Assembly: GCA_021151615.1 (NCBI GenBank)
Contig: JAGKXA010000252.1
Span: forward strand, 1 to 5,763
DNA from: Cellvibrionaceae bacterium
Lineage (GTDB): Bacteria > Pseudomonadota > Gammaproteobacteria > Pseudomonadales > Cellvibrionaceae
DNA length: 5,763 nucleotides
Reading direction: 5' to 3'
Positions 1 to 5,251 of the stretch are shown here, one piece after another (within the stretch, counting starts at the first letter, position 1; every line of letters begins with the position of its first letter). Under the pieces are notes generated by a model. It was not told the DNA's origin. It worked only from the letters and a program-made list of their open reading frames with translations, and did no database searches. A program made the translations under genes and the position numbers.

Positions 1-46
1 TATTTATTGATCTTAGTGCTTATATAGCTGTTTTAAAGCGATCCGC

Positions 47-79
47 CTCCTGACTTTGGGAATTCTGATATATCAGGAG
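47..79. repeat. Inverted repeat and palindrome upstream of the epimerase gene
   Basis: Positions 65-76 read CTGATATATCAG, a perfect 12-bp palindrome. Separately, CTCCTGA at 47-53 is the exact reverse complement of TCAGGAG at 73-79, so the right half of the palindrome can also pair with an upstream arm across a 19-nt loop. The element ends 55 bp before the epimerase start. It could be a protein-binding site or an mRNA hairpin. The rest of 1-134 shows no open reading frame and no convincing -35/-10 pair, so the function is unknown. Confidence 0.35.
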
Positions 80-134
80 CGATATTTGCTTGATTTGGTA
101 GTAAAAGATAGCTTGTCATTGAGCTGGGTGGACT

Positions 135-1037
135 ATGAAATCGATACTGATTACGGGAGGTACCGGATTTATTGGGCGAGCACTGGTTGGACTGTTGATT
201 GAGCGGGGGTATCGGGTATTTGTTTTGACTCGCGACCTTATGCTGGCGGCTGGAAGTTTACCTGCAGGTGTAAGTCTTATCGACAATCTGGAAATGTTAA
301 ACGGGAGTATCCCTGATGTTTTGGTAAATCTTGCGGGTGAGCCGTTGGCGGGGCGGCGTTGGTCTTCCACATCAAAACAATTATTCAGGGCAAGTAGGAT
401 AGATTTTACTACTAAACTGTTTGCTTTCTTTGCTGCACAGGGTGTGTATCCGGGCAGGGTTATCAGTGGCAGCGCTATAGGCTATTACGGTAATTGTGGT
501 GATAGATTGGTTGATGAGCGTGAAGCGGCGGGTAATGATTTTGCTGCAGAGTTATGTCGCGATTGGGAGTTGGCTGCCAAACAATTTGAAATTGCCGGCT
601 CCAGTTTATGTGTATTGCGTACGGGGATTGTACTTGGTGCTGAAGGAGGTGCGCTCAAGCAAATGTTACCCGCGTTCCGTGCGGGGCTTGGTGGCCCCAT
701 GGGAAGTGGAGAGCAATTTATGTCCTGGATCCACCTTGATGATATGGTTAGGTTGATCCTCTTTTTAATTGAGCGCCCAGCTATTGTAGGGCCGATAAAT
801 GCAGTTTCTTCGCAATCGGTAACTAACCTGGATTTCGCGGTTGCGCTGGCTAATGTGGTGCATCGCCCGGCATTACTAAGAATACCCGCATTTGTACTAA
901 TGCTGATGTTTGGTGAAATGGCAAAGATATTGCTGTTGCCCAGTCAGCGCGTTTTGCCGACCCGTGCATTGGCTAGTGGTTTTGAGTTTCGTTATCCGCA
1001 GTTGGCGGGTGCGTTGGAAAATCTACTTAAAAAATAA
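135..1037 (+). CDS. TIGR01777/YfcH-family NAD(P)-dependent epimerase (extended SDR)
   Basis: The 300-residue product belongs to the extended short-chain dehydrogenase/reductase superfamily, in the TIGR01777 (E. coli YfcH) subgroup; about 300 residues is the usual length. The N-terminus is a Rossmann fold with ITGGTGFIG at residues 6-14 (GxxGxxG at G8, G11, G14). Family signatures follow: VNLAGEPLAGRRW (64-76), SAIGYYG (113-119), LRTGIVLGAEGGALKQMLP (161-179) and SWIHLDD (197-203). The C-terminal DUF1731-type segment, about 248-297, includes GEMA (260-263), SQRVLP (270-275) and GFEF (282-285). The substrate is not established for this family, so an exact reaction cannot be given. It is probably cytoplasmic, with no signal peptide or clear membrane anchor. 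A purine-rich GGGTGGA (126-132) lies very close to the start and GAG (121-123) sits slightly farther away, so initiation looks modest. It appears monocistronic: a heat-shock promoter starts the next gene 140 bp downstream. Confidence 0.93.
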   Translation: MKSILITGGTGFIGRALVGLLIERGYRVFVLTRDLMLAAGSLPAGVSLIDNLEMLNGSIPDVLVNLAGEPLAGRRWSSTSKQLFRASRIDFTTKLFAFFAAQGVYPGRVISGSAIGYYGNCGDRLVDEREAAGNDFAAELCRDWELAAKQFEIAGSSLCVLRTGIVLGAEGGALKQMLPAFRAGLGGPMGSGEQFMSWIHLDDMVRLILFLIERPAIVGPINAVSSQSVTNLDFAVALANVVHRPALLRIPAFVLMLMFGEMAKILLLPSQRVLPTRALASGFEFRYPQLAGALENLLKK

Positions 1038-1053
1038 AAAAATTATTTGAACG

Positions 1054-1080
1054 CTTGAAATGTGCTTGATGAACCCTATT
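1054..1080 (+). promoter_or_regulatory. Sigma-32 (RpoH) type heat-shock promoter for ibpA
   Basis: A -35 element CTTGAAA (1054-1060) is followed after 13 bp by CCCTATT (1074-1080). The established E. coli RpoH consensus is CTTGAAA, 11-16 bp, then CCCCATnT. The -35 matches fully and the -10 differs by one base. The predicted transcription start is near 1086, giving a 5' leader of about 90 nt before the ibpA start. The position directly upstream of a small heat-shock protein gene strongly supports the call. Confidence 0.82.
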
Positions 1081-1085
1081 AAGGT

Positions 1086-1176
1086 AATGCGATGGCTCGG
1101 TAGAGGATCGTACTACTAATCGACCTGATCACCCGATGGGTCACACTGTTTATATTGCTCATTAGAGGATATTGTT
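1086..1176 (+). promoter_or_regulatory. ROSE-like RNA thermometer in the ibpA 5' UTR
   Basis: The leader ends in a short hairpin that hides the Shine-Dalgarno sequence. The left arm, 1152-1160, contains TTGCT. The loop is ATTA (1161-1164) and the right arm, 1165-1172, contains GAGGA. Pairing gives C1160-G1165, U1159-A1166, C1158-G1167, a bulged G1157, U1156-G1168, then U1155-A1169, A1154-U1170, U1153-A1171 and A1152-U1172. A UYGCU strand paired with AGGA around an odd G is the hallmark of ROSE elements, which melt at high temperature to expose the ribosome binding site. Upstream, TGCGAT (1088-1093) can pair with ATCGTA (1107-1112), and ACCC (1131-1134) with GGGT (1138-1141), consistent with the multi-hairpin ROSE layout. 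These pairings were worked out by hand; no folding energy was computed. Confidence 0.8.
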
Positions 1177-1647
1177 ATGCGTAATTTTGATTTTTCTCCA
1201 CTGTATCGTTCTGCAATTGGTTTTGATCGAATGGCTAATTTGTTGGATAACCTTTCTCGCGCAGAACAGAATCAACCTGCTTATCCCCCTTACAATATTG
1301 AGTTAACAGGGGAAGACAAATACCGCATTACTATGGCCGTTGCTGGTTTTGATCAATCTGAATTAACCATTGAGGTAAATCAGAATAATTTAACCGTCTC
1401 CGCTAATAAAGTTGCCGAAACCCAGCAGCGGACTTATCTGCATCAGGGGATAGCTGCGCGCAGCTTTGAGCGCCGATTCCAATTGGCTGATCATGTGCAG
1501 GTGCAATCAGCCAATTATGAAAATGGTTTGTTGCATATAGATTTGCAGCGCATCATTCCTGAGTCACTGAAGTCGCGCACTATTCCTATTGGTGTGCAAG
1601 CTCCAGAAAAACTTACCGTGATGCCTGCTACGAGTAATGCAGCTTAA
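1177..1647 (+). CDS. ibpA: Small heat-shock protein, Hsp20/IbpA family
   Basis: This 156-residue protein is an ATP-independent holdase chaperone of the alpha-crystallin family. Such proteins bind unfolding polypeptides in the cytoplasm and pass them to DnaK and ClpB. The N-terminus MRNFDFSPLYRSAIGFDR is nearly that of E. coli IbpA. The alpha-crystallin domain spans about residues 36-128, with YPPYNIEL (36-43), the AVAGF turn (54-58), GIAARSFERRFQL (91-103) and the conserved NGLLHIDL (116-123). The C-terminal IxI anchoring motif is IPI at 136-138. About 18 residues follow it, longer than the IbpA tail as I recall it. The Shine-Dalgarno GAGGA (1165-1169) lies 7 nt before the ATG and is inside the ROSE-like hairpin. 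Expression is therefore probably controlled twice, by sigma-32 transcription and by heat-melting of the leader. The gene stands alone; a second paralogue such as ibpB is not present in this window. Confidence 0.95.
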   Translation: MRNFDFSPLYRSAIGFDRMANLLDNLSRAEQNQPAYPPYNIELTGEDKYRITMAVAGFDQSELTIEVNQNNLTVSANKVAETQQRTYLHQGIAARSFERRFQLADHVQVQSANYENGLLHIDLQRIIPESLKSRTIPIGVQAPEKLTVMPATSNAA

Positions 1648-1661
1648 TTAGGTGAATCGAT

Positions 1662-1693
1662 AAAAAGATCCCCGCTGTTGCGGGGATTTTTTT
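1662..1693. terminator. Bidirectional rho-independent terminator between ibpA and the GlxA-type regulator
   Basis: A perfect 8-bp stem, ATCCCCGC (1668-1675) with GCGGGGAT (1680-1687), encloses a TGTT loop. On the plus strand the T-run spans 1687-1693. On the minus strand a T-run arises from A1662-A1666, one base beyond the stem. It starts 20 nt after the ibpA stop and about 7 nt after the regulator's stop codon, so one element serves both convergent genes. Confidence 0.92.
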
Positions 1694-1694
1694 A

Positions 1695-2702
1695 TTAAGT
1701 TCTAAATAGTTTTGCTCGAACAGTATTGCGGTAATCATTTGGTGTTGTCGCCAAATGTTTTTTAAATAGACGAGTAAAGTAGCCTGTGTCGTCATAACCA
1801 ATTTTATCGGCAATTTCGCTAATTGATAGGTTGCTTGTTTTTAGTAAATCTTTTGCGGTGTTAATACGTATCTCTTGCAGGTACTCTAATGGTGTTTGCC
1901 CCAATGCATTTTTAAATCGACGATTGAGTGTGCGTATGCTCATTCCAAAGCGCTCTGCAATTGGCGGAAATAAAATTTCCCGGTGATAATTGTCCTGTAG
2001 CCAAATTTGAATTTGGGTGATTTGTTCATCGGGATGGGGATTTTCTCCTGCTTCAAAAAAAACACTACTTTCATAGGCTTTACGTATTTCGTGAGAAAAA
2101 TGTCGTTCGACATGACTCGCGATCGTTTTGCCAAAATAGCGCTGAATAAAATGTACGGTCAGATCGGCGAGTGAGTTGACGCTCGCTGCGCAATAAAGGT
2201 TTCCTGCCTGAGTAATGAAATACTGCCGCTTGAGTTGTATTTGTGGATAATCTTTTTGGAATTGATCGAAGTAGTGCCAATGAGTGGTCGCTGCTTTTCC
2301 ATCCAGTAAACCCGCTTCTGCCAAAAAACAGCAGCCGGTACCAACCGCGCTGATAATTGCTCCGTTTTGATATTGCTGGAGCAACCATTTCAATAAGGTT
2401 GCATGCTGTTTCACAATGGGGCGAGGGTTGCGCCAGAGGCCAGGTATGTAAATCAGATCAGCGGCAGGGTTGTCATTAACGCATAAATCGGGTTGCCAGC
2501 GAATGCCAGTACGTGTTGCTACTGCGTCGGTTGTTAGGCCCAGGGTTTTAATTTCCAGCGCGCGATGTTGGTCAGTTGGCTGCATGGTGCGCATCGCACT
2601 TTCCGCAGCTAGCAGCATTTCCATTGGCAGGGTGCTGCTCGTGGTCAGCATGCGCTCGCAGAGGATGAAAATAATTCTGATTGGTGGGTTTTGCGACATC
2701 AT
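1695..2702 (-). CDS. GlxA-family transcriptional regulator (DJ-1/PfpI-like sensor plus AraC HTH)
   Basis: This 335-residue protein combines an N-terminal DJ-1/PfpI (class I glutamine amidotransferase-like) domain, about residues 8-190, with a C-terminal AraC/XylS DNA-binding domain, about 229-328. The sensor shows the family stretch GTGCCFLAEAGLLDG (121-135) and ATTHW (138-142). Where many relatives have Cys in VCTGAF at the nucleophile elbow, this protein has Gly121, with Cys124 and Cys125 shifted downstream. It is therefore probably a ligand-binding, not an enzymatic, domain. The two helix-turn-helix units are about 244-268 (IAERFGMSIRTLNRRF) and 293-325 (ISEIADKIGYDD followed by FTRLFKKH). 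The effector is unknown; characterised family members respond to amino acids, carnitine, betaine and similar compounds. Two adjacent ATG codons (2702 and 2699) are possible starts with only a weak upstream Shine-Dalgarno. It is divergent from fabY, and paired TGGCCAA sites just upstream suggest autoregulation. Confidence 0.93.
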   Translation of the reverse strand: MMSQNPPIRIIFILCERMLTTSSTLPMEMLLAAESAMRTMQPTDQHRALEIKTLGLTTDAVATRTGIRWQPDLCVNDNPAADLIYIPGLWRNPRPIVKQHATLLKWLLQQYQNGAIISAVGTGCCFLAEAGLLDGKAATTHWHYFDQFQKDYPQIQLKRQYFITQAGNLYCAASVNSLADLTVHFIQRYFGKTIASHVERHFSHEIRKAYESSVFFEAGENPHPDEQITQIQIWLQDNYHREILFPPIAERFGMSIRTLNRRFKNALGQTPLEYLQEIRINTAKDLLKTSNLSISEIADKIGYDDTGYFTRLFKKHLATTPNDYRNTVRAKLFRT

Positions 2703-2721
2703 CTGTTGCTTTAGTTATGTG

Positions 2722-2754
2722 ATTGGCCAATTTAACACTAAAAATGGCCAAAAT
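2722..2754. promoter_or_regulatory. Paired TGGCCAA sites 21 bp apart, candidate operator of the GlxA-type regulator
   Basis: TGGCCAATTT (2724-2733) and TGGCCAAAAT (2745-2754) are direct copies whose starts are exactly 21 bp apart, two helical turns. The first also sits in the 10-bp palindrome ATTGGCCAAT (2722-2731). AraC-family proteins typically contact direct repeats on one helix face with about this spacing. AdpA of Streptomyces has the same DJ-1-plus-AraC architecture and a reported consensus TGGCSNGWWY; both copies fit except at the internal G. The sites lie 20-52 bp upstream of the regulator start and about 70-100 bp upstream of fabY. That this regulator binds them is inference. Confidence 0.5.
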
Positions 2755-2788
2755 GACAGGGACAGGGTTTGGGGTTACTCATACACTG

Positions 2789-2815
2789 CATTAATCTGAA
2801 TGTTTTTGATTAATG
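2789..2815 (+). promoter_or_regulatory. Inverted repeat in the fabY leader overlapping its ribosome binding site
   Basis: CATTAATC (2789-2796) is the exact reverse complement of GATTAATG (2808-2815), with an 11-nt loop that includes a T5 run. The last base of the right arm is the first G of the fabY Shine-Dalgarno GGAG (2815-2818). If transcribed, the hairpin could partly restrict ribosome access. As DNA it could be an operator with half-sites centred 19 bp apart. The A/T-rich stem would be weak, so either role is tentative. Confidence 0.4.
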
Positions 2816-2824
2816 GAGTTACCT

Positions 2825-4729
2825 ATGTCTGTTGCGCGGCTACCGGTTATTGTCGGGTTTGGTGGATTTAACGCGGCTGGCCGCAGTTCCGGGCATCACG
2901 CCTATCGCCGCTTGGTAATTGAAAGTCTTCCAGAGCAGTTGCGTCAGGAAACTTTAGCTGGTTTGGCTGTTATGATGGGATTGGTGTCGTGCGTTGAGGG
3001 TCTTTATAGAGATTCGGCCGACTTGGTCCTAAGTCTTGCAGATATAGAGATACGCTTTTCCGAACAGATTCTGGATGGAACCTTAATTCGTCGTATCGAT
3101 AAAGCGTTTTTTGATGTGGATGCCGCCCATTGGCAAAAGTCTGCCACTTTGGGGGCTGGCGATGGTCCGCTGGTGTTTGAGTTGCGCAAGCGCGACCTGC
3201 CAGAGCCGACCCCTGCGGAATGGTGCATTGAAGATCTGGATGGCGATCGCGTGCGGGTTACGACCGCAGGTCTTGAGGTTAAATTTGATAGCTATCGCGA
3301 TATCCCGGTGAAGTCCGCAGGCCAGTTGCCACGCGGTTTCAACCCGGGTTCCTTGTATAACTCTCATTATCATCCTCGCGCGCTGCAACTAGCGGTCATT
3401 GGTGCGTCTGATGCCATCCAGTCAATGGGTTTGAAATGGCAGGCAATTATGTCTGTTGTCCAGCCGGATCAGGTTGCCGTTTATGCCAGCAATGTAATGA
3501 GTCAAATGGATGAAAATGGCTTTGGTGGTTTATTGCAATCGCGTTTGAAGGGTGGTCGTGTCAGTGCCAAGCAGTGTCCGTTGGGCCTGAATACCATGCC
3601 GGCGGATTTTGTAAATGCCTACATTCTTGGTAGTGTCGGGCAAACCGGTGCCATTACGGGGGCATGCGCTTCGTTCCTGTATAACTTGCAGGCGGCGGCT
3701 GAAGATATAGCGTCTGGTAAGTGTCGCGTTGCCGTAGTGGGTTGTGCGGAGGCTCCAATAGTCGCAGAAATTATTGATGGTTATGCCACCATGGGTGCAC
3801 TGGCGAGTGAGGATAAATTGAAAAAGCTGGATGGCACGGATGAAGCAGATCCTCGTCGTACCAGTCGCCCTTTTGGTGAGAATGCCGGTTTTACAATGGC
3901 GGAAGCCAGTCAGTACGTAGTGTTAATGGATGATTCTCTGGCGATTGAGTTGGGTGCTGATATCCATGGTGCAGTCGGTGATGTGTTCATCAATGCTGAT
4001 GGTTATAAGAAATCTATCTCGGCGCCTGGCCCTGGTAATTACATCACTATGGCTAAGGCAGTGGCGTCTGCGCGTGCAATTTTAGGTGAGGAGTCAGTTA
4101 AAAAACGGTCGTTTATTCAGGCTCATGGATCGAGTACGCCGCAAAATAGGGTGACTGAGTCGCAGATTTTTGATCAGGTTGCGCGGGTCTTTGGTATTGA
4201 TGCCTGGCCTGTCTCTGCGGTGAAGGCCTATGTCGGGCACTCTTTGTCGGCCGCCAGTGGTGAGCAGTTGATTGCGAGTTTGGGGGTTTTCAAATACGGC
4301 ATTATTCCTGGTATCAAGACTATCGATAAAGTGGCACATGATGTGTTTGCTGATCGATTGCAAATTTCCATCAGGGATGTGACAGCATCCCAGCCTTTGG
4401 ATGTGGCATTTCTCAACTCCAAAGGGTTTGGTGGTAATAATGCAACTGCCAGTATATTTGCTCCGCATGTGGTTGAGCGCATGCTCGCGCGTCGTTATGG
4501 TGATAAGGCTATGACGCGCTACCAGGATAAGCGTGAGCAGGTGCGTATGGCTGCGCAGGCCTATGACCTGGCTGCGCTGCAAGGTAATTTCGCCACTATT
4601 TATCATTTTGGTGAAGGTTTGATTGATGAGTCGCAAATCAAGCTGGACCAGGAGTATTTGCAGTTGCCGGGTTTTGCGCAAACCGTGGATCTAACTTTCG
4701 TCAACCGTTTTGCTGATATGTGTGATTAG
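2825..4729 (+). CDS. fabY: FabY-class beta-ketoacyl-ACP synthase (fatty-acid initiation)
   Basis: This is a thiolase-fold condensing enzyme. FabY of P. aeruginosa condenses acetyl-CoA with malonyl-ACP to acetoacetyl-ACP, the first step of type II fatty-acid synthesis, in place of FabH. The start is set at the ATG at 2825, because GGAG (2815-2818) lies 6 nt before it; an in-frame ATG at 2813 overlaps that site. The resulting 634 residues match the length I recall for P. aeruginosa FabY. The N-terminus VIVGFGGFNAAGRSS (8-22) is characteristic, and an extension of about 185 residues precedes the core. The KAS I/II-type active site is intact: Cys281 in TGACASF, His434 in QAHGSSTP, Lys467 and His472 in KAYVGHSLSAASG, and the glycine loop GFGGNN (534-539). 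About 80 residues follow the core. It is cytoplasmic. Possible control elements upstream are the 21-bp paired sites and the leader inverted repeat. The assignment to FabY over FabB/FabF rests on the long N-terminal region and remembered sequence similarity. Confidence 0.88.
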   Translation: MSVARLPVIVGFGGFNAAGRSSGHHAYRRLVIESLPEQLRQETLAGLAVMMGLVSCVEGLYRDSADLVLSLADIEIRFSEQILDGTLIRRIDKAFFDVDAAHWQKSATLGAGDGPLVFELRKRDLPEPTPAEWCIEDLDGDRVRVTTAGLEVKFDSYRDIPVKSAGQLPRGFNPGSLYNSHYHPRALQLAVIGASDAIQSMGLKWQAIMSVVQPDQVAVYASNVMSQMDENGFGGLLQSRLKGGRVSAKQCPLGLNTMPADFVNAYILGSVGQTGAITGACASFLYNLQAAAEDIASGKCRVAVVGCAEAPIVAEIIDGYATMGALASEDKLKKLDGTDEADPRRTSRPFGENAGFTMAEASQYVVLMDDSLAIELGADIHGAVGDVFINADGYKKSISAPGPGNYITMAKAVASARAILGEESVKKRSFIQAHGSSTPQNRVTESQIFDQVARVFGIDAWPVSAVKAYVGHSLSAASGEQLIASLGVFKYGIIPGIKTIDKVAHDVFADRLQISIRDVTASQPLDVAFLNSKGFGGNNATASIFAPHVVERMLARRYGDKAMTRYQDKREQVRMAAQAYDLAALQGNFATIYHFGEGLIDESQIKLDQEYLQLPGFAQTVDLTFVNRFADMCD

Positions 4730-4773
4730 CCCGTCCATGAATTCTGTTGGTCTACACAATATCTGGTGTTGCT

Positions 4774-4810
4774 AAAAAGACTCACCCCATAGCAAAAGTG
4801 GGTGAGTCTT
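4774..4810 (-). terminator. Strong stem-loop after fabY with its U-tract on the minus strand
   Basis: AAGACTCACCC (4777-4787) pairs perfectly over 11 bp with GGGTGAGTCTT (4800-4810), with a 12-nt loop. On the plus strand the stem is followed by CAAATC, with no T-run. Read on the minus strand, the stem is followed by TTTTT from A4774-A4778, which is a canonical intrinsic terminator. It lies 47 nt after the fabY stop. It may still protect the fabY 3' end as a stem-loop. A minus-strand gene that would use it is not visible in the window. Confidence 0.65.
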
Positions 4811-4872
4811 CAAATCAGGATGATGAATTACCCTATACAAAGCTAAATCTTTCCCTTAAAATGCCGCGCCTT

Positions 4873-4946
4873 TCGCACAGCTATTTGTGCGACTAACGAT
4901 TTTTTAACCTGAAAGTCGAATTTTAACTGGAAAGCCAAGGCTTTCC
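4873..4946 (+). promoter_or_regulatory. rpsP upstream leader region with two hairpins
   Basis: TCGCACA (4873-4879) pairs perfectly with TGTGCGA (4886-4892) around a 6-nt loop; a T6 run (4900-4905) follows after 7 nt. GGAAAGCC (4929-4936) and GGCTTTCC (4939-4946) form a perfect 8-bp inverted repeat, with seven base pairs if the loop is CAAG. The second hairpin ends 14 nt before the rpsP Shine-Dalgarno (4961-4966). The pair could be a leader controlling ribosomal protein synthesis. I found no convincing -35/-10 pair, and I do not recognise a known S16 leader family here. Confidence 0.4.
4902..4934. repeat. Imperfect direct repeat upstream of rpsP (period 19 bp)
   Basis: TTTTAACCTGAAAG (4902-4915) and TTTTAACTGGAAAG (4921-4934) match at 12 of 14 positions, with starts 19 bp apart. 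The second copy runs into the left arm of the hairpin at 4929-4946. It may be a tandem protein-binding site or a small local duplication; no role can be assigned. Confidence 0.45.
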
Positions 4947-4975
4947 CCATAAGTAAATACAGGAAGAAGACCTCA

Positions 4976-5224
4976 ATGGTAACTATTCGTCTGTCTCGTG
5001 GTGGCTCTAAAAAGCGTCCATTCTATCATCTGACCGTAACCAACAGCCGTAGCGCCCGTAATGGCCGCTTCCTTGAGCGCATTGGTTTCTTCAACCCGGT
5101 TGCTCGTGGTCAGGAAGAGCGTCTGCGTATTGATGCAGATCGTTTGGCTCACTGGGTTGGTCAAGGTGCACAGTTGTCTGAGCGCGTTGAACAACTGGTT
5201 AGCGAAAGCAAAAAAGCAGCTTAA
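4976..5224 (+). CDS. rpsP: 30S ribosomal protein S16
   Basis: The 82-residue product is the full length of E. coli S16 and begins with the same MVTIRL. S16 binds 16S rRNA early in small-subunit assembly and stabilises the 5' domain. The signature runs through KKRPFYHLTVTNSR (12-25), ARNGRFLERIGFFNP (27-41), and LRIDADRLAHWVGQGAQLSERV (50-71), with the terminal KKAA. The start is supported by AGGAAG (4961-4966), 9 nt upstream. It is the first gene of the usual rpsP-rimM-trmD-rplS operon; rimM follows after 27 bp. In many gammaproteobacteria ffh lies upstream, but here the upstream neighbour is fabY, across a 246-bp structured gap. Confidence 0.98.
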   Translation: MVTIRLSRGGSKKRPFYHLTVTNSRSARNGRFLERIGFFNPVARGQEERLRIDADRLAHWVGQGAQLSERVEQLVSESKKAA

Positions 5225-5239
5225 TTGCTGTTTTTTTGC
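5208..5239 (+). promoter_or_regulatory. Long hairpin across the rpsP stop codon, possible attenuator of rimM
   Basis: Positions 5208-5220 can pair with 5227-5239 over 13 bp with a single G-U wobble (5216-5231), around the loop TTAATT. The C/G part is CAGC with GCTG, extended by a run of As against T5232-T5237 and closed by GC with GC. The rpsP TAA (5222-5224) is in the loop. The CAGC/GCTG core followed by T7 also resembles a weak intrinsic terminator. In E. coli the operon makes far more S16 than RimM; this hairpin could cause partial termination, limit rimM translation, or mark an RNA-processing site. That role is inferred. Confidence 0.5.
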
Positions 5240-5251
5240 GGTTAACGCCTG

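Noticed and set aside
1038..1053. A/T-rich run after the epimerase as a terminator
   Set aside because: It has poly-A with no G/C-rich stem, so it does not form an intrinsic terminator on the plus strand.
2769..2797. Possible sigma-70 promoter for fabY (TTGGGG, 17 bp, TAATCT)
   Set aside because: Each box matches its consensus at only about three of six positions, so it is not distinguishable from chance.
2470..2799. Plus-strand open frame of 109 codons overlapping the regulator's 5' part
   Set aside because: Most of it is antisense to the conserved GlxA-type N-terminal domain, and it runs through the divergent promoter region with no family resemblance.
2813..2824. Longer fabY start at 2813 (638 residues)
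   Set aside because: This ATG overlaps the GGAG that serves the ATG at 2825, lacks its own Shine-Dalgarno, and gives four extra residues not expected in FabY.
4094..4681. Open frame of 195 codons on the minus strand inside fabY
   Set aside because: It lies wholly opposite a well-supported gene, its product resembles no family I know, and it has no promoter or ribosome binding evidence. It is a shadow of fabY codon use.
4820..4846. Tiny eight-codon open frame (ATGATG start) upstream of rpsP
   Set aside because: The only AGG is directly against the start codon, leaving no usable Shine-Dalgarno spacing, and there are no regulatory codon runs that would indicate a leader peptide.
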